Below are positions 16,599 through 25,117 of a stretch of 52,517 bases of DNA, one piece after another. Both the position numbers and the translations under genes were made by a program. The DNA is taken from NCBI GenBank assembly GCA_020346465.1, contig CP070783.1, forward strand, positions 1,178,809 to 1,231,325, in the 5' to 3' direction. The notes beneath the pieces were generated by a model. The model did no database searches. It was not told where the DNA came from and saw only the letters and a list, made by a program, of their open reading frames with translations. Each line of letters opens with the position of its first letter. Within the stretch, counting starts at the first letter, position 1. This DNA is from Deltaproteobacteria bacterium (lineage in GTDB: Bacteria > Desulfobacterota > Deferrimicrobia > Deferrimicrobiales > Deferrimicrobiaceae).

Positions 16599-16771
16599 CT
16601 ACGGTTTTCTCGCCGCCATCCTGACGCCGGTCATCTCCTCGACGGCGAACCGGAGCGCCGCGGGAACGCTTCTGATCGTCTTCCCCGCAGATTTGTCGAT
16701 GACCGGCATCGTCTCCCTGTCCTCGATCATCTCCCGCCAACCAGCGACCGGTGCGCCTTCGCGATCGTCAT
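16599..16771 (-). pseudogene. Aldehyde dehydrogenase relic: two ends fused by internal deletion
   Basis: A short decayed gene between E1 beta and E2 of complex B. The part ETMPVIDK-SAGKTIRSVPAA matches the N-terminus of the intact aldehyde dehydrogenase at 19895-21328 (ETMPVIDKYTGETISTVP). It joins directly in frame to LRFAVEEMTGVRMAARKP, which matches that enzyme's last residues (VRFAVEEMTSIKMVVLKP). About 430 codons are missing. In addition, ATG 16771, with a good AGAGGGAAG site, opens a frame MTIAKAHRSL that shifts by one base before VAGW, so even the remaining start is broken. No function is expected. It documents an earlier second ALDH in this operon. Confidence 0.85.
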
Positions 16772-16832
16772 GGTCTTCCCTCTTCCTTTTCCTTCCGCCC
16801 ATCGATTCCCCGGGCGCCTGCGCCTCGCCCAT

Positions 16833-17807
16833 TCAGAAGGTGAGCACTCCGCGCACGGCATCGAGCGTGCGGCGTACGTCGGGGAGGTAGATTTTCTCCA
16901 TCGCATAGGGGAAGGGGGTATCGAACCCCGTGACGCGGGAGACGGGGGCCTTGAGGTGAAGGAACGACCTCTCCTGGACAAGGGTCGCCAGTTCGGCCCC
17001 GAACCCGCAGGTCCGGGGCGCTTCGTGGAGAACCACCGCCCTCCCGGTCTTCTGCACGGACCGGTCGACCGCCTCCACGTCGAGCGGCCAGAGGGTGCGA
17101 AGGTCGGTGATCTCGACGCTCACCCCCTCCTTTTCCGCCTCCGCTGCGGCTCCCTCCGCCACCGGAACCATCGCCCCGTAGGTGATGACGGAGACGTCCG
17201 TCCCTTCCCGGACGGTGTGCGCTTTCCCCAGGGGAACATCGTACTCCCCTTCGGGAACCTCGCCTTTCGCGGTCCGGTACAGCGCCTTGGGCTCAAGAAA
17301 GATCACCGGGTCCGGGCTTCGCATCGCGGAAACGAGAAGCCCTTTTCCGTCCGCGGGGGTGGACGGCATCACCACCGTAAGCCCCGCGGTATGAACGAAG
17401 TACGCCTCCGGGCTCTGCGAGTGATACAGGCCTCCCTTGATGCCTCCTCCCGACGGGGCGCGGATGACGACCGGTGCCGGGAACTGGCCGGCGGACCGGT
17501 ACCGGAACTTGGCCAGCTCGGACACGATCTGATCGAACGCCGGGTAGATGAAATCCGCGAACTGGATCTCGGCGACCGGGCGCAGGCCGTTGAGCGCCAT
17601 TCCGATCGCCATCCCGAGGATGCCGGCTTCCGCCAACGGGGTGTCCATGACCCTCTCCGGGCCGAACCGCTCCCACAGGCCCTCGGTCGCCCGGAATACG
17701 CCGCCGTGTTTCCCGATATCTTCCCCGAGGAGAACGACCGCCGGGTTGCGCTCCATCTCCCCGGCGAGCGCCGCGTTGATCGCCTGGATGAGCGTCATGA
17801 CCGCCAT
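16833..17807 (-). CDS. 2-oxoacid dehydrogenase E1 beta subunit, complex B (branched-chain type)
   Basis: A 324-residue E1 beta with [40 protein letters not shown] and the potassium/ThDP-supporting region [20 protein letters not shown]. The last motif (SQSPEA.F.H..GL) is strong in branched-chain 2-oxoacid dehydrogenase beta subunits. With the alpha subunit three bases upstream it forms the decarboxylase that feeds acyl groups from valine, leucine and isoleucine breakdown, or related acids, into the E2. Start ATG 17807 is the operon junction. Confidence 0.92.
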   Translation of the reverse strand: MAVMTLIQAINAALAGEMERNPAVVLLGEDIGKHGGVFRATEGLWERFGPERVMDTPLAEAGILGMAIGMALNGLRPVAEIQFADFIYPAFDQIVSELAKFRYRSAGQFPAPVVIRAPSGGGIKGGLYHSQSPEAYFVHTAGLTVVMPSTPADGKGLLVSAMRSPDPVIFLEPKALYRTAKGEVPEGEYDVPLGKAHTVREGTDVSVITYGAMVPVAEGAAAEAEKEGVSVEITDLRTLWPLDVEAVDRSVQKTGRAVVLHEAPRTCGFGAELATLVQERSFLHLKAPVSRVTGFDTPFPYAMEKIYLPDVRRTLDAVRGVLTF

Positions 17808-17810
17808 CCG

Positions 17811-18929
17811 TCACTCCTCCGCGTGCGGAAGCCACTTCCGCTGCTCGATCAGGTGCCACGGCATCTCCGCGTACACGTCCTCCACCAGGGACTCCGGCGG
17901 AACCGGCGGAGCGCCCTCGCACTCCTTCACGGCGCGCAGGACTTCCTCTCGTGCCTCTTCCGCCCACTTCGCCGCCTCCACCCCATCCACGACGCCCGCC
18001 TTCCGGAGATACTCCGTGAACCGGCGGACGGGATCCCTCTTCGCCCATCCGGCGATCTCCTCCTCGGACCGGTAGCGCGTGGGGTCGTCCGAGGTAGAGT
18101 GCGGCCCCATCCGGTAGGTGACGGCCTCGATCAGCGTCGGGCCGCCGCCTTCCCGCGCCCTGGCGAGCGCATCGCGCGTCACCTTGGTAACCGCCAGCAC
18201 ATCGTTTCCGTCCACGCGGACCCCCTCGAACCCGTAGGCGTCCGCCTTTCGCGCGATCGAGTCCGAGGCGGTCTGCCGGGACACCGGAAGGGAGATGGCG
18301 TACTGGTTGTTGCTGCAGAAGAAGACGGTCGGGGTCCGGTAGACGCCGGCGAAGTTCATCGCCACATGGAACGCTCCCGTGGAGCTGCCGCCGTCCCCGA
18401 AATATGCGATGGCGGCGACCTTCTCCCCCCGGAGTTTCGCGGCGTAGGCTGCCCCCACCGCCTGGGGGAGCTGGGTGGCGACGGGGCTGGACACCGAGAC
18501 CAGGTTGATCGAGCGGTCGCACCAGTGGTTGGGCATCTGCCGCCCCTTCATCGCGTCCGAGGCGTTGCCGAACAGCTGCCCGACGAGGGATGCGAGGGGG
18601 TACCCCCGAAGAAGCGCGACGCCATGATCCCGATAGGAGGGGAAGATCCAGTCGCCCTCTTGCAGGGCGAAGCCGGAGCCGATCTCCATGGCTTCCTGCC
18701 CGGTGCACGGGACGTAGAACCCGATCCGGCCCGACCGCTGAAGCTTGATCGCCTTCTCGTCCAGGGCCCGGAGAAGGAGCATCTTCCGGAAGAGAACCAG
18801 CAGATCCTGGTTCTGCAAGGCGGGGTTGACAGCCGGCTCCACCGAACCGTCCTCCCGAAGCGCCACCAGCAGCGGCAGTTCCATTTGGGCCTCCGACCCC
18901 GGGATCGTTCCCTTGCCTTTGCCTTCCAT
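17811..18929 (-). CDS. 2-oxoacid dehydrogenase E1 alpha subunit, complex B (branched-chain type)
   Basis: A 372-residue ThDP-dependent E1 alpha. The ThDP motif is YFGDGGSSTGAFHVAMNFAG with PTVFFCSNNQYAIS. The phosphorylation-loop equivalent is YRMGPHSTSDDPTRYR, and the substrate segment GRQMPNHWCD is the branched-chain pattern (GRQMP.H). The TSDDP(S/T)RYR signature is characteristic of BCKDH E1 alpha. It is the first gene of the dehydrogenase-lipoylation run. The start at 18929 lacks a strong ribosome site, so a nearby alternative is possible. No clear promoter is visible in the 136 bases upstream. Confidence 0.93.
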   Translation of the reverse strand: MEGKGKGTIPGSEAQMELPLLVALREDGSVEPAVNPALQNQDLLVLFRKMLLLRALDEKAIKLQRSGRIGFYVPCTGQEAMEIGSGFALQEGDWIFPSYRDHGVALLRGYPLASLVGQLFGNASDAMKGRQMPNHWCDRSINLVSVSSPVATQLPQAVGAAYAAKLRGEKVAAIAYFGDGGSSTGAFHVAMNFAGVYRTPTVFFCSNNQYAISLPVSRQTASDSIARKADAYGFEGVRVDGNDVLAVTKVTRDALARAREGGGPTLIEAVTYRMGPHSTSDDPTRYRSEEEIAGWAKRDPVRRFTEYLRKAGVVDGVEAAKWAEEAREEVLRAVKECEGAPPVPPESLVEDVYAEMPWHLIEQRKWLPHAEE

Positions 18930-19065
18930 AGTAACGGATGCCCACCCGGCGGATGTGGTTTCCTCCCGCTTCCCCGCCGGACCCGCCGGGAATCCTCCCC
19001 GAAAGACTGCGCGGTGCGCGAGAAACGATCCCCGGGACAGGACGGAGGCGCAGCCGGCCGCCGTC

Positions 19066-19842
19066 CTATCTCCCCGGTACGGTGCCCCGCATCGACGGGG
19101 TGATGGGAGCGTATCTCCGACCGACCGCGGGAACCGTCCTGCTGCTGCCCTCCACCTTCTGAAAGGGCAGATTCGCCCACCGGGCGACCAATTCCGTGGT
19201 GTCGTGGAGGCAGGTATGCGTGTCGTACCCCTGTGTGGTCAGGAACGACTCCCCATCCCGGCTCACGATGCAGACCGCGTAGTACCCCCGGTCCGCCCGC
19301 AACGCCTGGACGGCCCCGACCTCCCGGAAGGGGATCTCCCTCCCCCGCATCCGCGGCGGGATCAGGTCCCCCGTGAGGAGGATCTTCGCAGACCCCAGAT
19401 CCAGGGAGATCTCCGCCTCCTCCCAGTCGATGAGGATCGGCTTGCCCGTCAACTCCGCGACCTCCCCCGCCATCCCCAGGATGCGGCGGATCGCGCCCCT
19501 TCCCGGGCTGCCGCTGCTATCGATCGTGTAGTGCTCCTGGTAGAGGATCTCCCGAGGCGAGTCGGAGAGGAGGAGGGAGATCTCCGACCAGTCGGACTCG
19601 AGACGCACGCCGGGGACCTCCGCGGAGAAGTAGACCGGCGCGTAGATGCGGCACAGGATCCTCCGGACCCGGCCGATCGGAATCTCGCGGACCATTGTCC
19701 GCCATAGCCCTTTCGAAACGACCGCGACCCTGCGGTCCTTGTCGAAGAGCACGGTCCTCGCCTTGATCCCGGGGGAGAACAGGTATTCCACGAACCCGTG
19801 CTCCCACCGGATCGTCTTCCCGGGACTCCGGAGTACCCGCAT
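19066..19842 (-). CDS. Hypothetical protein
   Basis: A 258-residue soluble protein starting at ATG 19842 behind GGGGGAGG. I do not recognise the family. It has no signal peptide or membrane segment. The middle part alternates short strands (FLTTQGYDTHTCLHDTTELV, RGREIPFREVGAVQALR) in a way that suggests a mostly beta, PH-like domain that reads cellular ligands, but that is impression only. It lies between the aldehyde dehydrogenase and the branched-chain complex, on the same strand, 53 bases downstream of the former. A link to that metabolism is possible but unsupported. Confidence 0.65.
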   Translation of the reverse strand: MRVLRSPGKTIRWEHGFVEYLFSPGIKARTVLFDKDRRVAVVSKGLWRTMVREIPIGRVRRILCRIYAPVYFSAEVPGVRLESDWSEISLLLSDSPREILYQEHYTIDSSGSPGRGAIRRILGMAGEVAELTGKPILIDWEEAEISLDLGSAKILLTGDLIPPRMRGREIPFREVGAVQALRADRGYYAVCIVSRDGESFLTTQGYDTHTCLHDTTELVARWANLPFQKVEGSSRTVPAVGRRYAPITPSMRGTVPGR

Positions 19843-19894
19843 GTCCGGCCTCCCCCGCGGGGGTCCCGCGTGTCTGCACCCATGCGCCGCCGGC

Positions 19895-21328
19895 CTACGG
19901 TTTGAGCACCACCATCTTGATGCTGGTCATCTCTTCGACCGCGAACCGGACCCCCTCCCTTCCGAGGCCGCTCAGCTTGTTGCCGCCGTAGGGCATGTGG
20001 TCCACCCGGAAGATGGACGTGTCGTTGATCATCACGCCGCCCACGTTGATCCGGTCGACCGCGTACATCGCCTTCCGGAGGTCGTTCGTGTAGACCCCGG
20101 CCTGCAGGCCGTACGGGGAGTCCTCGACCATCGCCACCGCATCCTCGAAGCTGTCGTATTCGTAGATCGAGACGAGAGGGGCGAACGCCTCCTGGCACAT
20201 GACCTTCATCTCGGGCCGCGCGTTGACGAGAACCGCGGGAGAGAGCATCCTCCCCTCCCGCTTCCCTCCGATCAGCAGCTTGGCCCCCTCGGACACCGCT
20301 TCCTTGATCCACGATTCTGCGCGCTTCGCCTCCGCTTCGTCGATCATCGGCCCGACATCGCAATCCCTGTCCAGCGGGTTCCCCACCTTGAGCTTCGCCG
20401 TGACCTCCACGAACCGTTTCGTGAACTCCTTGGCGATCGAGCGGTGCACGTACAGCCGCTGGAGCGAGATGCAGACCTGCCCGGAGTTGGCGAAGGCGCT
20501 GACCGCGCACCGGGGGATGGCCGCGTCGAGGTTCGCGTCCGGCTCGATGATCGTCCCCGAGTTGTTGCCGAGCTCCATGGTCACCTTCTTGAGTCCCGCC
20601 TTGCGGATGATCGCCTCCCCCACCGGGGGGCTTCCCGTGAAGGAGATTTTCGCGACCCGGGGGTCGGTGGTCATCCACTCCCCCACCGTTCCGCCCGGGC
20701 CCACGACGACGTTGAAGACGCCCGGCGGAAGGCCCGACTCCTCCAGGATCTCCCCGAGGCGGATGGCGGTGAGCGGCGTGGTGGTCGCCGGCTTGAGAAC
20801 GAGCGTGCAGCCCGCCGCCAGCGCCGGCCCCACCTTGTGGGCAACCAGGTTCAGCGGGAAGTTGAACGGGGTGATGGCGGAGACCACGCCGACCGGACAG
20901 CGCAGATAGAACCCCATCCGGCCTTCCCCCGCGACGCTTGCGTCCATCGGGATCGTTTCCCCGTGGACGCGCTTGGCCTCCTCGGCGGAGAACTGGAACG
21001 TCTCGACCGCCCGCTGCACTTCGCCCACCGAGTACTTCCAGGCCTTTCCCGCCTCCCGGCAGATGATGGCGGCGATCTCGTCCTGGTGCTTGATGAGCAG
21101 CTGGCTCGTCTTTTCGAGGATGCGGAACCGCCTGTGGGCCGGCAACCGGGAGTAGGCGGGAAAGGCTGCGTGGGCCGCGGCGATCGCTTTTTCGACCGTC
21201 TTCCTCGACGCCACGGGGACGGTGCTGATCGTCTCGCCCGTGTATTTGTCGATGACCGGCATCGTCTCCTTTTCCTCCACCCATTTCCCCGCCACGAGCA
21301 GCTTCTGTTTTTTCGCAGTGGTCTTCAT
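19895..21328 (-). CDS. Aldehyde dehydrogenase (NAD(P)-dependent family)
   Basis: A 477-residue aldehyde dehydrogenase oxidising aldehydes to acids. The catalytic cysteine lies in FANSGQVCISLQR, the general base glutamate in VTMELGNNSGTII, and the cofactor region is visible as TPFNFPLNLVAHKVGPALA. Start ATG 21328 has GAGGGGAGCCG ahead; a longer frame to 21553 would run through a fragment of another gene. The substrate is not determined. The family includes succinate-semialdehyde, lactaldehyde and phosphonoacetaldehyde enzymes. A truncated paralogue lies downstream at 16599-16771. Confidence 0.92.
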   Translation of the reverse strand: MKTTAKKQKLLVAGKWVEEKETMPVIDKYTGETISTVPVASRKTVEKAIAAAHAAFPAYSRLPAHRRFRILEKTSQLLIKHQDEIAAIICREAGKAWKYSVGEVQRAVETFQFSAEEAKRVHGETIPMDASVAGEGRMGFYLRCPVGVVSAITPFNFPLNLVAHKVGPALAAGCTLVLKPATTTPLTAIRLGEILEESGLPPGVFNVVVGPGGTVGEWMTTDPRVAKISFTGSPPVGEAIIRKAGLKKVTMELGNNSGTIIEPDANLDAAIPRCAVSAFANSGQVCISLQRLYVHRSIAKEFTKRFVEVTAKLKVGNPLDRDCDVGPMIDEAEAKRAESWIKEAVSEGAKLLIGGKREGRMLSPAVLVNARPEMKVMCQEAFAPLVSIYEYDSFEDAVAMVEDSPYGLQAGVYTNDLRKAMYAVDRINVGGVMINDTSIFRVDHMPYGGNKLSGLGREGVRFAVEEMTSIKMVVLKP

Positions 21329-21365
21329 CGGCTCCCCTCTTTTCGCGGTTTCTGGCGCTGCGGTG

Positions 21366-21494
21366 TCACTTCTCCGGAATCCCGATGACCTTCTTCGCCA
21401 TTCTGGCCTTCTCGGGGAGATTGGCCTGACGCAGCATGACGATCCTCTGGGCCTGGGGCGAGCCGGCACCGTGCATGGCTTCCACCAGCCCGCC
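21366..21494 (-). pseudogene. 3' fragment of a 4-hydroxybutyryl-CoA dehydratase / HpaB-family gene
   Basis: The minus frame ending at the TGA at 21366-21368 encodes GGLVEAMHGAGSPQAQRI followed by VMLRQANLPEKARMAKK, the C-terminal signature of the AbfD/HpaB flavoprotein family, best fitting 4-hydroxybutyryl-CoA dehydratase. Only about 42 of the roughly 490 residues remain. Upstream of 21494 the frame loses any resemblance. There is no ribosome site. It lies 37 bases before the aldehyde dehydrogenase gene, so a dehydratase-ALDH pair probably existed here before deletion. Family identity is recalled from the motif, not searched. Confidence 0.65.
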
Positions 21495-21777
21495 CCTTGT
21501 TCCCCGAACGGGGGGTGTTCCGCTGCAGCAGTATCGGACGGTGTTTCAATCATAGCACCGATGAACGCATTTTCAGCCCGTTTCTCGAAAGAAGGCCGTG
21601 GCGCGGATCGGAAGCATCGACAACGCCCCGCCGGCCACGGAGACGCCCGCCCGGCCCCTCCTGCCCCGCGGTGCAGAAGGGGGCGGGAATCGGGAGCGGG
21701 ACGTCCAGGACCCGGATCCCGGAAAGCGGCGACATCGAGGGTCTCCCCCGGATATCCTGTGCTATCGTAGTTCGCGT
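21495..21777. other. Intergenic region, nothing recognised
   Basis: Together with the gene fragment downstream, this leaves about 450 bases without an intact gene. I see short G+C-rich palindromes (for instance CCCCGAACGGGG near 21512) but no gene, RNA or repeat I can support. The lpxH promoter on the plus strand should lie toward 21740-21777. Confidence 0.4.
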
Positions 21778-22545
21778 ATGGAAACGGGAACCGCCATCTC
21801 CCTGGACAGGGCGATCGTTCTCTCCGACGCCCACCTGAACCAGGACGACCTGCACACCCGCAACTTCCTGACCCTGGTGGAGAAGGCGGCGGCGGAAAAC
21901 GTCCCCCTCTTTCTGCTGGGGGACGTCTTCGACCTGTGGTTCGGGGCGCCGGGACTCACCTTCCGGTTCCAGAAGCCCGTGATCGAGCGCATGCGGGAAC
22001 TGCGCCGCGCGGGCCTTCGCCTGTATTACGTGGAGGGAAACAGGGATTTCTATCTGAAAAAACCCCACGAGGGGAGCACCTTCCACGCCGTCTCGGAGGG
22101 GGAGATGGTCGCCTCGGTGGGAACCCGGAAGGTATACCTCTCCCACGGCGACACCGTGAACCGTGCCGACCTTCGCTACCGGTTCTGGAAGACCCTGTCG
22201 AAGAACCGCCTCGCGTACGGGGCCCTTTCCCTCCTGCCGCCCGCCCTCGTCCTTCCCCTCGCCGACCGGATGGAGCGGAAACTCAAAAGGACCAACCGGC
22301 GCTTCCGGGAATCGTTTCCGGAGAAGGAGTCCCGCGAGTTCGCCCTCCGGATGTTCGCCTCCGGCATCGACACCGTCATCCTCGGGCACTTCCACACGGA
22401 GCGGATCATCCGCTTCCCCCAGGGCCAGGCGACCGGGATCCTCGCGGTGCTTCCCTCCTGGAAGGACGCGTGGCGGTACCTCTCCCTCACCGCGGAGGGG
22501 GAGTGCGGGTTCCGGTCCTTCCGGCCCGACGCGCCGCTGCTCTGA
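21778..22545 (+). CDS. lpxH: UDP-2,3-diacylglucosamine diphosphatase-like metallophosphoesterase
   Basis: A 255-residue calcineurin-like phosphoesterase with all metal motifs: LSDAHL (Asp17, His19), GDVFDLW (Asp49), EGNRDF, LSHGD and the final GHFHTE. The order, length and spacing match LpxH, which cleaves UDP-2,3-diacylglucosamine to lipid X on the inner membrane during lipid A synthesis. Start ATG 21778 is chosen because the earlier in-frame sequence to 21598 has no family content. It is convergent with the response-regulator gene, eight bases away. LpxG-type or related phosphoesterases are the alternative. Confidence 0.82.
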   Translation: METGTAISLDRAIVLSDAHLNQDDLHTRNFLTLVEKAAAENVPLFLLGDVFDLWFGAPGLTFRFQKPVIERMRELRRAGLRLYYVEGNRDFYLKKPHEGSTFHAVSEGEMVASVGTRKVYLSHGDTVNRADLRYRFWKTLSKNRLAYGALSLLPPALVLPLADRMERKLKRTNRRFRESFPEKESREFALRMFASGIDTVILGHFHTERIIRFPQGQATGILAVLPSWKDAWRYLSLTAEGECGFRSFRPDAPLL

Positions 22546-22552
22546 CGCGACG

Positions 22553-23212
22553 CTAGGAATCGATCTGGATGATCCTTCTCTGGATGGCGAACTTGATCAG
22601 GCCCGCCCTCGGCCGGATGCCGAGCTTCTCCTGGATGTTGGAAAAATGGGCGACGGCCGTCTTCACGCTGATATTGAGAAGAACCGCGATCTCCTTGTGG
22701 GAGTTCCCCTCCGCGATGAGCTTCAGGACCTGCTTTTCCCTGTCGGTCAGCCGCTCGTACGGATCCTCGACGGCCAACTCCTTCTTGCCGAGGTAATCGT
22801 CGACCAGGGACGAGGTGATGGAGGAGTACAGGTAGAACTCCCCCCTTGCAACCGCCCGTATGGCCGATATGAGGTCGGTGCCCACGGCGTGTTTGAGGAT
22901 GTATCCCGAAACCTTGGCCTTGAGAAGGCGGCTGATGTACTCCCTGTCGTCGTATTGGCTCAGCACGAGGATCTTGATATCGGGGTTCGCCTTCTTGATT
23001 TCCAGGGTCGCCTCGAGCCCCCCCAGACCCGGCATGGCGATATCCATCAGCACGATGTCGGGCCGGAGCTTGACCGCCTTCTCGATCGTTTCCTTCCCGT
23101 CCGCCGCCTCGGCCAGCACCTCGATATCGTCGTGGAGCTTCAGGAGGGCGATGATCCCCTCCCTCACCAGAGCGTGGTCGTCCGCGACGAGGATCCTGGT
23201 TTTCGACATCAT
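22553..23212 (-). CDS. NarL/FixJ-family response regulator
   Basis: A 219-residue DNA-binding regulator. The receiver domain has VADDHALVREGI and the phosphoacceptor in IVLMDIAMPG (Asp57), plus the conserved Lys in VSGYILKHAVG. A LuxR-type helix-turn-helix near the C-terminus (LTDREKQVLKLIAEGNSHKEIAVLLNIS, given here as positions 150-177) binds DNA. I chose ATG 23212, with GGGCGG just before; an upstream TTG at 23224 or the next ATG at 23209 are possible. It is the last gene of the cytochrome operon, following the sensor kinase by 33 bases, so it is its likely partner. Its target may be the boxes at 31074-31109 and 31569-31605. Confidence 0.93.
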   Translation of the reverse strand: MMSKTRILVADDHALVREGIIALLKLHDDIEVLAEAADGKETIEKAVKLRPDIVLMDIAMPGLGGLEATLEIKKANPDIKILVLSQYDDREYISRLLKAKVSGYILKHAVGTDLISAIRAVARGEFYLYSSITSSLVDDYLGKKELAVEDPYERLTDREKQVLKLIAEGNSHKEIAVLLNISVKTAVAHFSNIQEKLGIRPRAGLIKFAIQRRIIQIDS

Positions 23213-23245
23213 CCCGCCCGACAATCGGTGGAGTCGGTCAATCCC

Positions 23246-25081
23246 TCACGTGAGGATCGGCACGTACACCTTGATCCTCGTTCCCATCCCCGGTTCCGAC
23301 CAGATGTTCAGCTTCCCGTCGAGGAGGGCGATACGCTCCTCCATCCCGAGCAGGCCAAGGCCGATATAGGTCCCCTCCCTGGCCGATTCGAGAACACCCT
23401 CGAGGTCGAACCCCTTGCCGTCATCCTTGATCTCGATCTCGATCCCCGAATCCCCGAAGATCAGGGACACGAAGACATGTTCCGCGTCCGCATGTTTGCT
23501 GACGTTGATGATCGCCTCCTGGATGACCCGGAAGAGCACGAGCTCGATCTTTCCATAGTCCGGCACCCCGTGGAAGCGGGCCTTCAAGCCCTCGCTGTCC
23601 CCCTTCGTGGTAATGTAATAGGGAATCCCTCTTTCCCCTAGATGTTTCTCCAGCACCCACTTGATGGCCGACTCGAGCCCGAGGTCGTCGAGGACGGGCG
23701 GCCGCAGGTCGTTGACAAGGCGGTGAACGCCTTTCAGCATGGACATGCACTGTTCCCGGATCTGCCGGAGCTGTTTCCTTACCGGATCGTAGTCGGAAAA
23801 CCGGGATATGATCGAGTCCAGGGAGATCATGGTGGCATTCAGGGATTGGCTCGTGTCATCGTGCAGCTCCCGGGCGATCCTCTTCCGCTCGGCTTCCTCC
23901 GCGTTGATGACCTCCCGAAGGAGCACCGCCAGCTTCTCCTTGCTCTGCAGGAGCTCCCTGGTCCTGTCGGCTACCCTGTTTTCCAGCTCGACGCTGTACC
24001 GTTGAATGCTGTCCACCGATTCGGCGAGCCGGATCCGCATTTCGTCGAAGCTCAGGCCGAGGGTTCCGATTTCGTCCCTGGTCGAGACCTCGATCGGGTC
24101 CTGCAGGTTTCCCCGGGCGATTTTCTGGGTCGCGCCGATCAGCGATTGGATCGGTCGCACGATTCCCTTGGACAGGCCGACCGCCAGGAGCAGGCCGGTG
24201 AAGATGGAAACGACGCTCAATACCAGGAACCCTTTCCGCAACGAGATCGACGGGGCGAACACCTTCTCGCGGGGATCCCGCACGGAGATTCCCCAGGGGG
24301 CGACAGACAGGGGGGCGAAGGCCAGCATGTCCCGCTCCCTCTTGTTCCCGGGATTGCTCTCCTTGCACCGGTGGCAGTTGATGACCGAGCCTTTTCTGTC
24401 CGCGATGAGAACGTTCAGGAATTTGTTCTGCTGGCTGCACGTGAGAATCTTTCGGGGGTCGTTGGAGGCGATGATCACACCCCGGCTGTCCATGAGCTCG
24501 ACGTATGTATCCGGCTCCATGTAGACGCTTTTGATCGCGTGCGCCAGCAGATAATTCGTCGGGTCGATCTCCCCCCCCGCCACTCCGACGATCTCCCCGT
24601 TCTTGTTCTTCAGCGGGACGAGTGCGAAGATCACCTTCTTCCGGGTCGGGCTGACGGTGTAGACATCCGAGATGACGGGTTTCATCTCCGCGAGGGTCCT
24701 GCGCACGTAGGGGATGCTCAACAGATTTACCCGCTCCTCCTCGGTGTGCGGGTATGCGATCACCACGTTCCCGTGGGTGTCCATGAGAAAGATCCGGTCC
24801 GTGAAGATGGAATATTCGAAGGCCGTTTTGAGCGCCTTCTTCTCGGGCTCCCACTCCCCGTCGTGGAAATCGATCTTCCCGGACAGGGAGATGTCGTAGA
24901 GCCTTTTCAGGTTGGTCTCCAGGACATGGTCGATGTATTGCCCGACGATATTCGCCAGGGCGAGCCGGTTCTCCAGGGACCTCTTGATGCTGGCGTCGAT
25001 GCTCAGATGGCTGATGATCCCGAGGCTGGCCAGGATGATCACCAGGTTCAGAATAATGAGGAAGACGATTCGTCTCTGCAT
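23246..25081 (-). CDS. Membrane sensor histidine kinase, Cache sensor + HAMP + HisKA_3
   Basis: A 611-residue NarX/DegS-type kinase. TM1 lies at about 5-27, a periplasmic double-Cache-like sensor at 35-280, TM2 at 284-304, HAMP at 305-355, a coiled coil to 395, then HisKA_3 with His407 in RIARELHDDTSQSL and a HATPase domain (IQEAIINVSKHADA, DDGKGFD, GLGLLGMEER). The sensor contains Cys215 and a CHRC pair (Cys236, Cys239). This is not a haem c motif but could be a redox or metal switch. It follows the cytochrome b gene by 36 bases, so it is expressed with the complex it probably controls. Confidence 0.93.
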   Translation of the reverse strand: MQRRIVFLIILNLVIILASLGIISHLSIDASIKRSLENRLALANIVGQYIDHVLETNLKRLYDISLSGKIDFHDGEWEPEKKALKTAFEYSIFTDRIFLMDTHGNVVIAYPHTEEERVNLLSIPYVRRTLAEMKPVISDVYTVSPTRKKVIFALVPLKNKNGEIVGVAGGEIDPTNYLLAHAIKSVYMEPDTYVELMDSRGVIIASNDPRKILTCSQQNKFLNVLIADRKGSVINCHRCKESNPGNKRERDMLAFAPLSVAPWGISVRDPREKVFAPSISLRKGFLVLSVVSIFTGLLLAVGLSKGIVRPIQSLIGATQKIARGNLQDPIEVSTRDEIGTLGLSFDEMRIRLAESVDSIQRYSVELENRVADRTRELLQSKEKLAVLLREVINAEEAERKRIARELHDDTSQSLNATMISLDSIISRFSDYDPVRKQLRQIREQCMSMLKGVHRLVNDLRPPVLDDLGLESAIKWVLEKHLGERGIPYYITTKGDSEGLKARFHGVPDYGKIELVLFRVIQEAIINVSKHADAEHVFVSLIFGDSGIEIEIKDDGKGFDLEGVLESAREGTYIGLGLLGMEERIALLDGKLNIWSEPGMGTRIKVYVPILT

Positions 25082-25117
25082 GCTCCGACTTCGCCCCGGA
25101 AATCGTGCCGTGCCGAA

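Noticed and set aside
15489-19103. A 1204-codon plus-strand open frame
   Set aside because: It is exactly antisense to lpd/E2/E1 genes of complex B. It is Arg/Asp/His-rich with no domain, and such frames are expected in G+C-rich DNA.
21329-21553. N-terminal extension of the aldehyde dehydrogenase
   Set aside because: It would overlap the dehydratase fragment in another frame; ATG 21328 has its own ribosome site and standard length.
21598-21777. N-terminal extension of the lpxH frame
   Set aside because: No phosphoesterase content and Pro/Arg-rich; ATG 21778 gives the standard family length.
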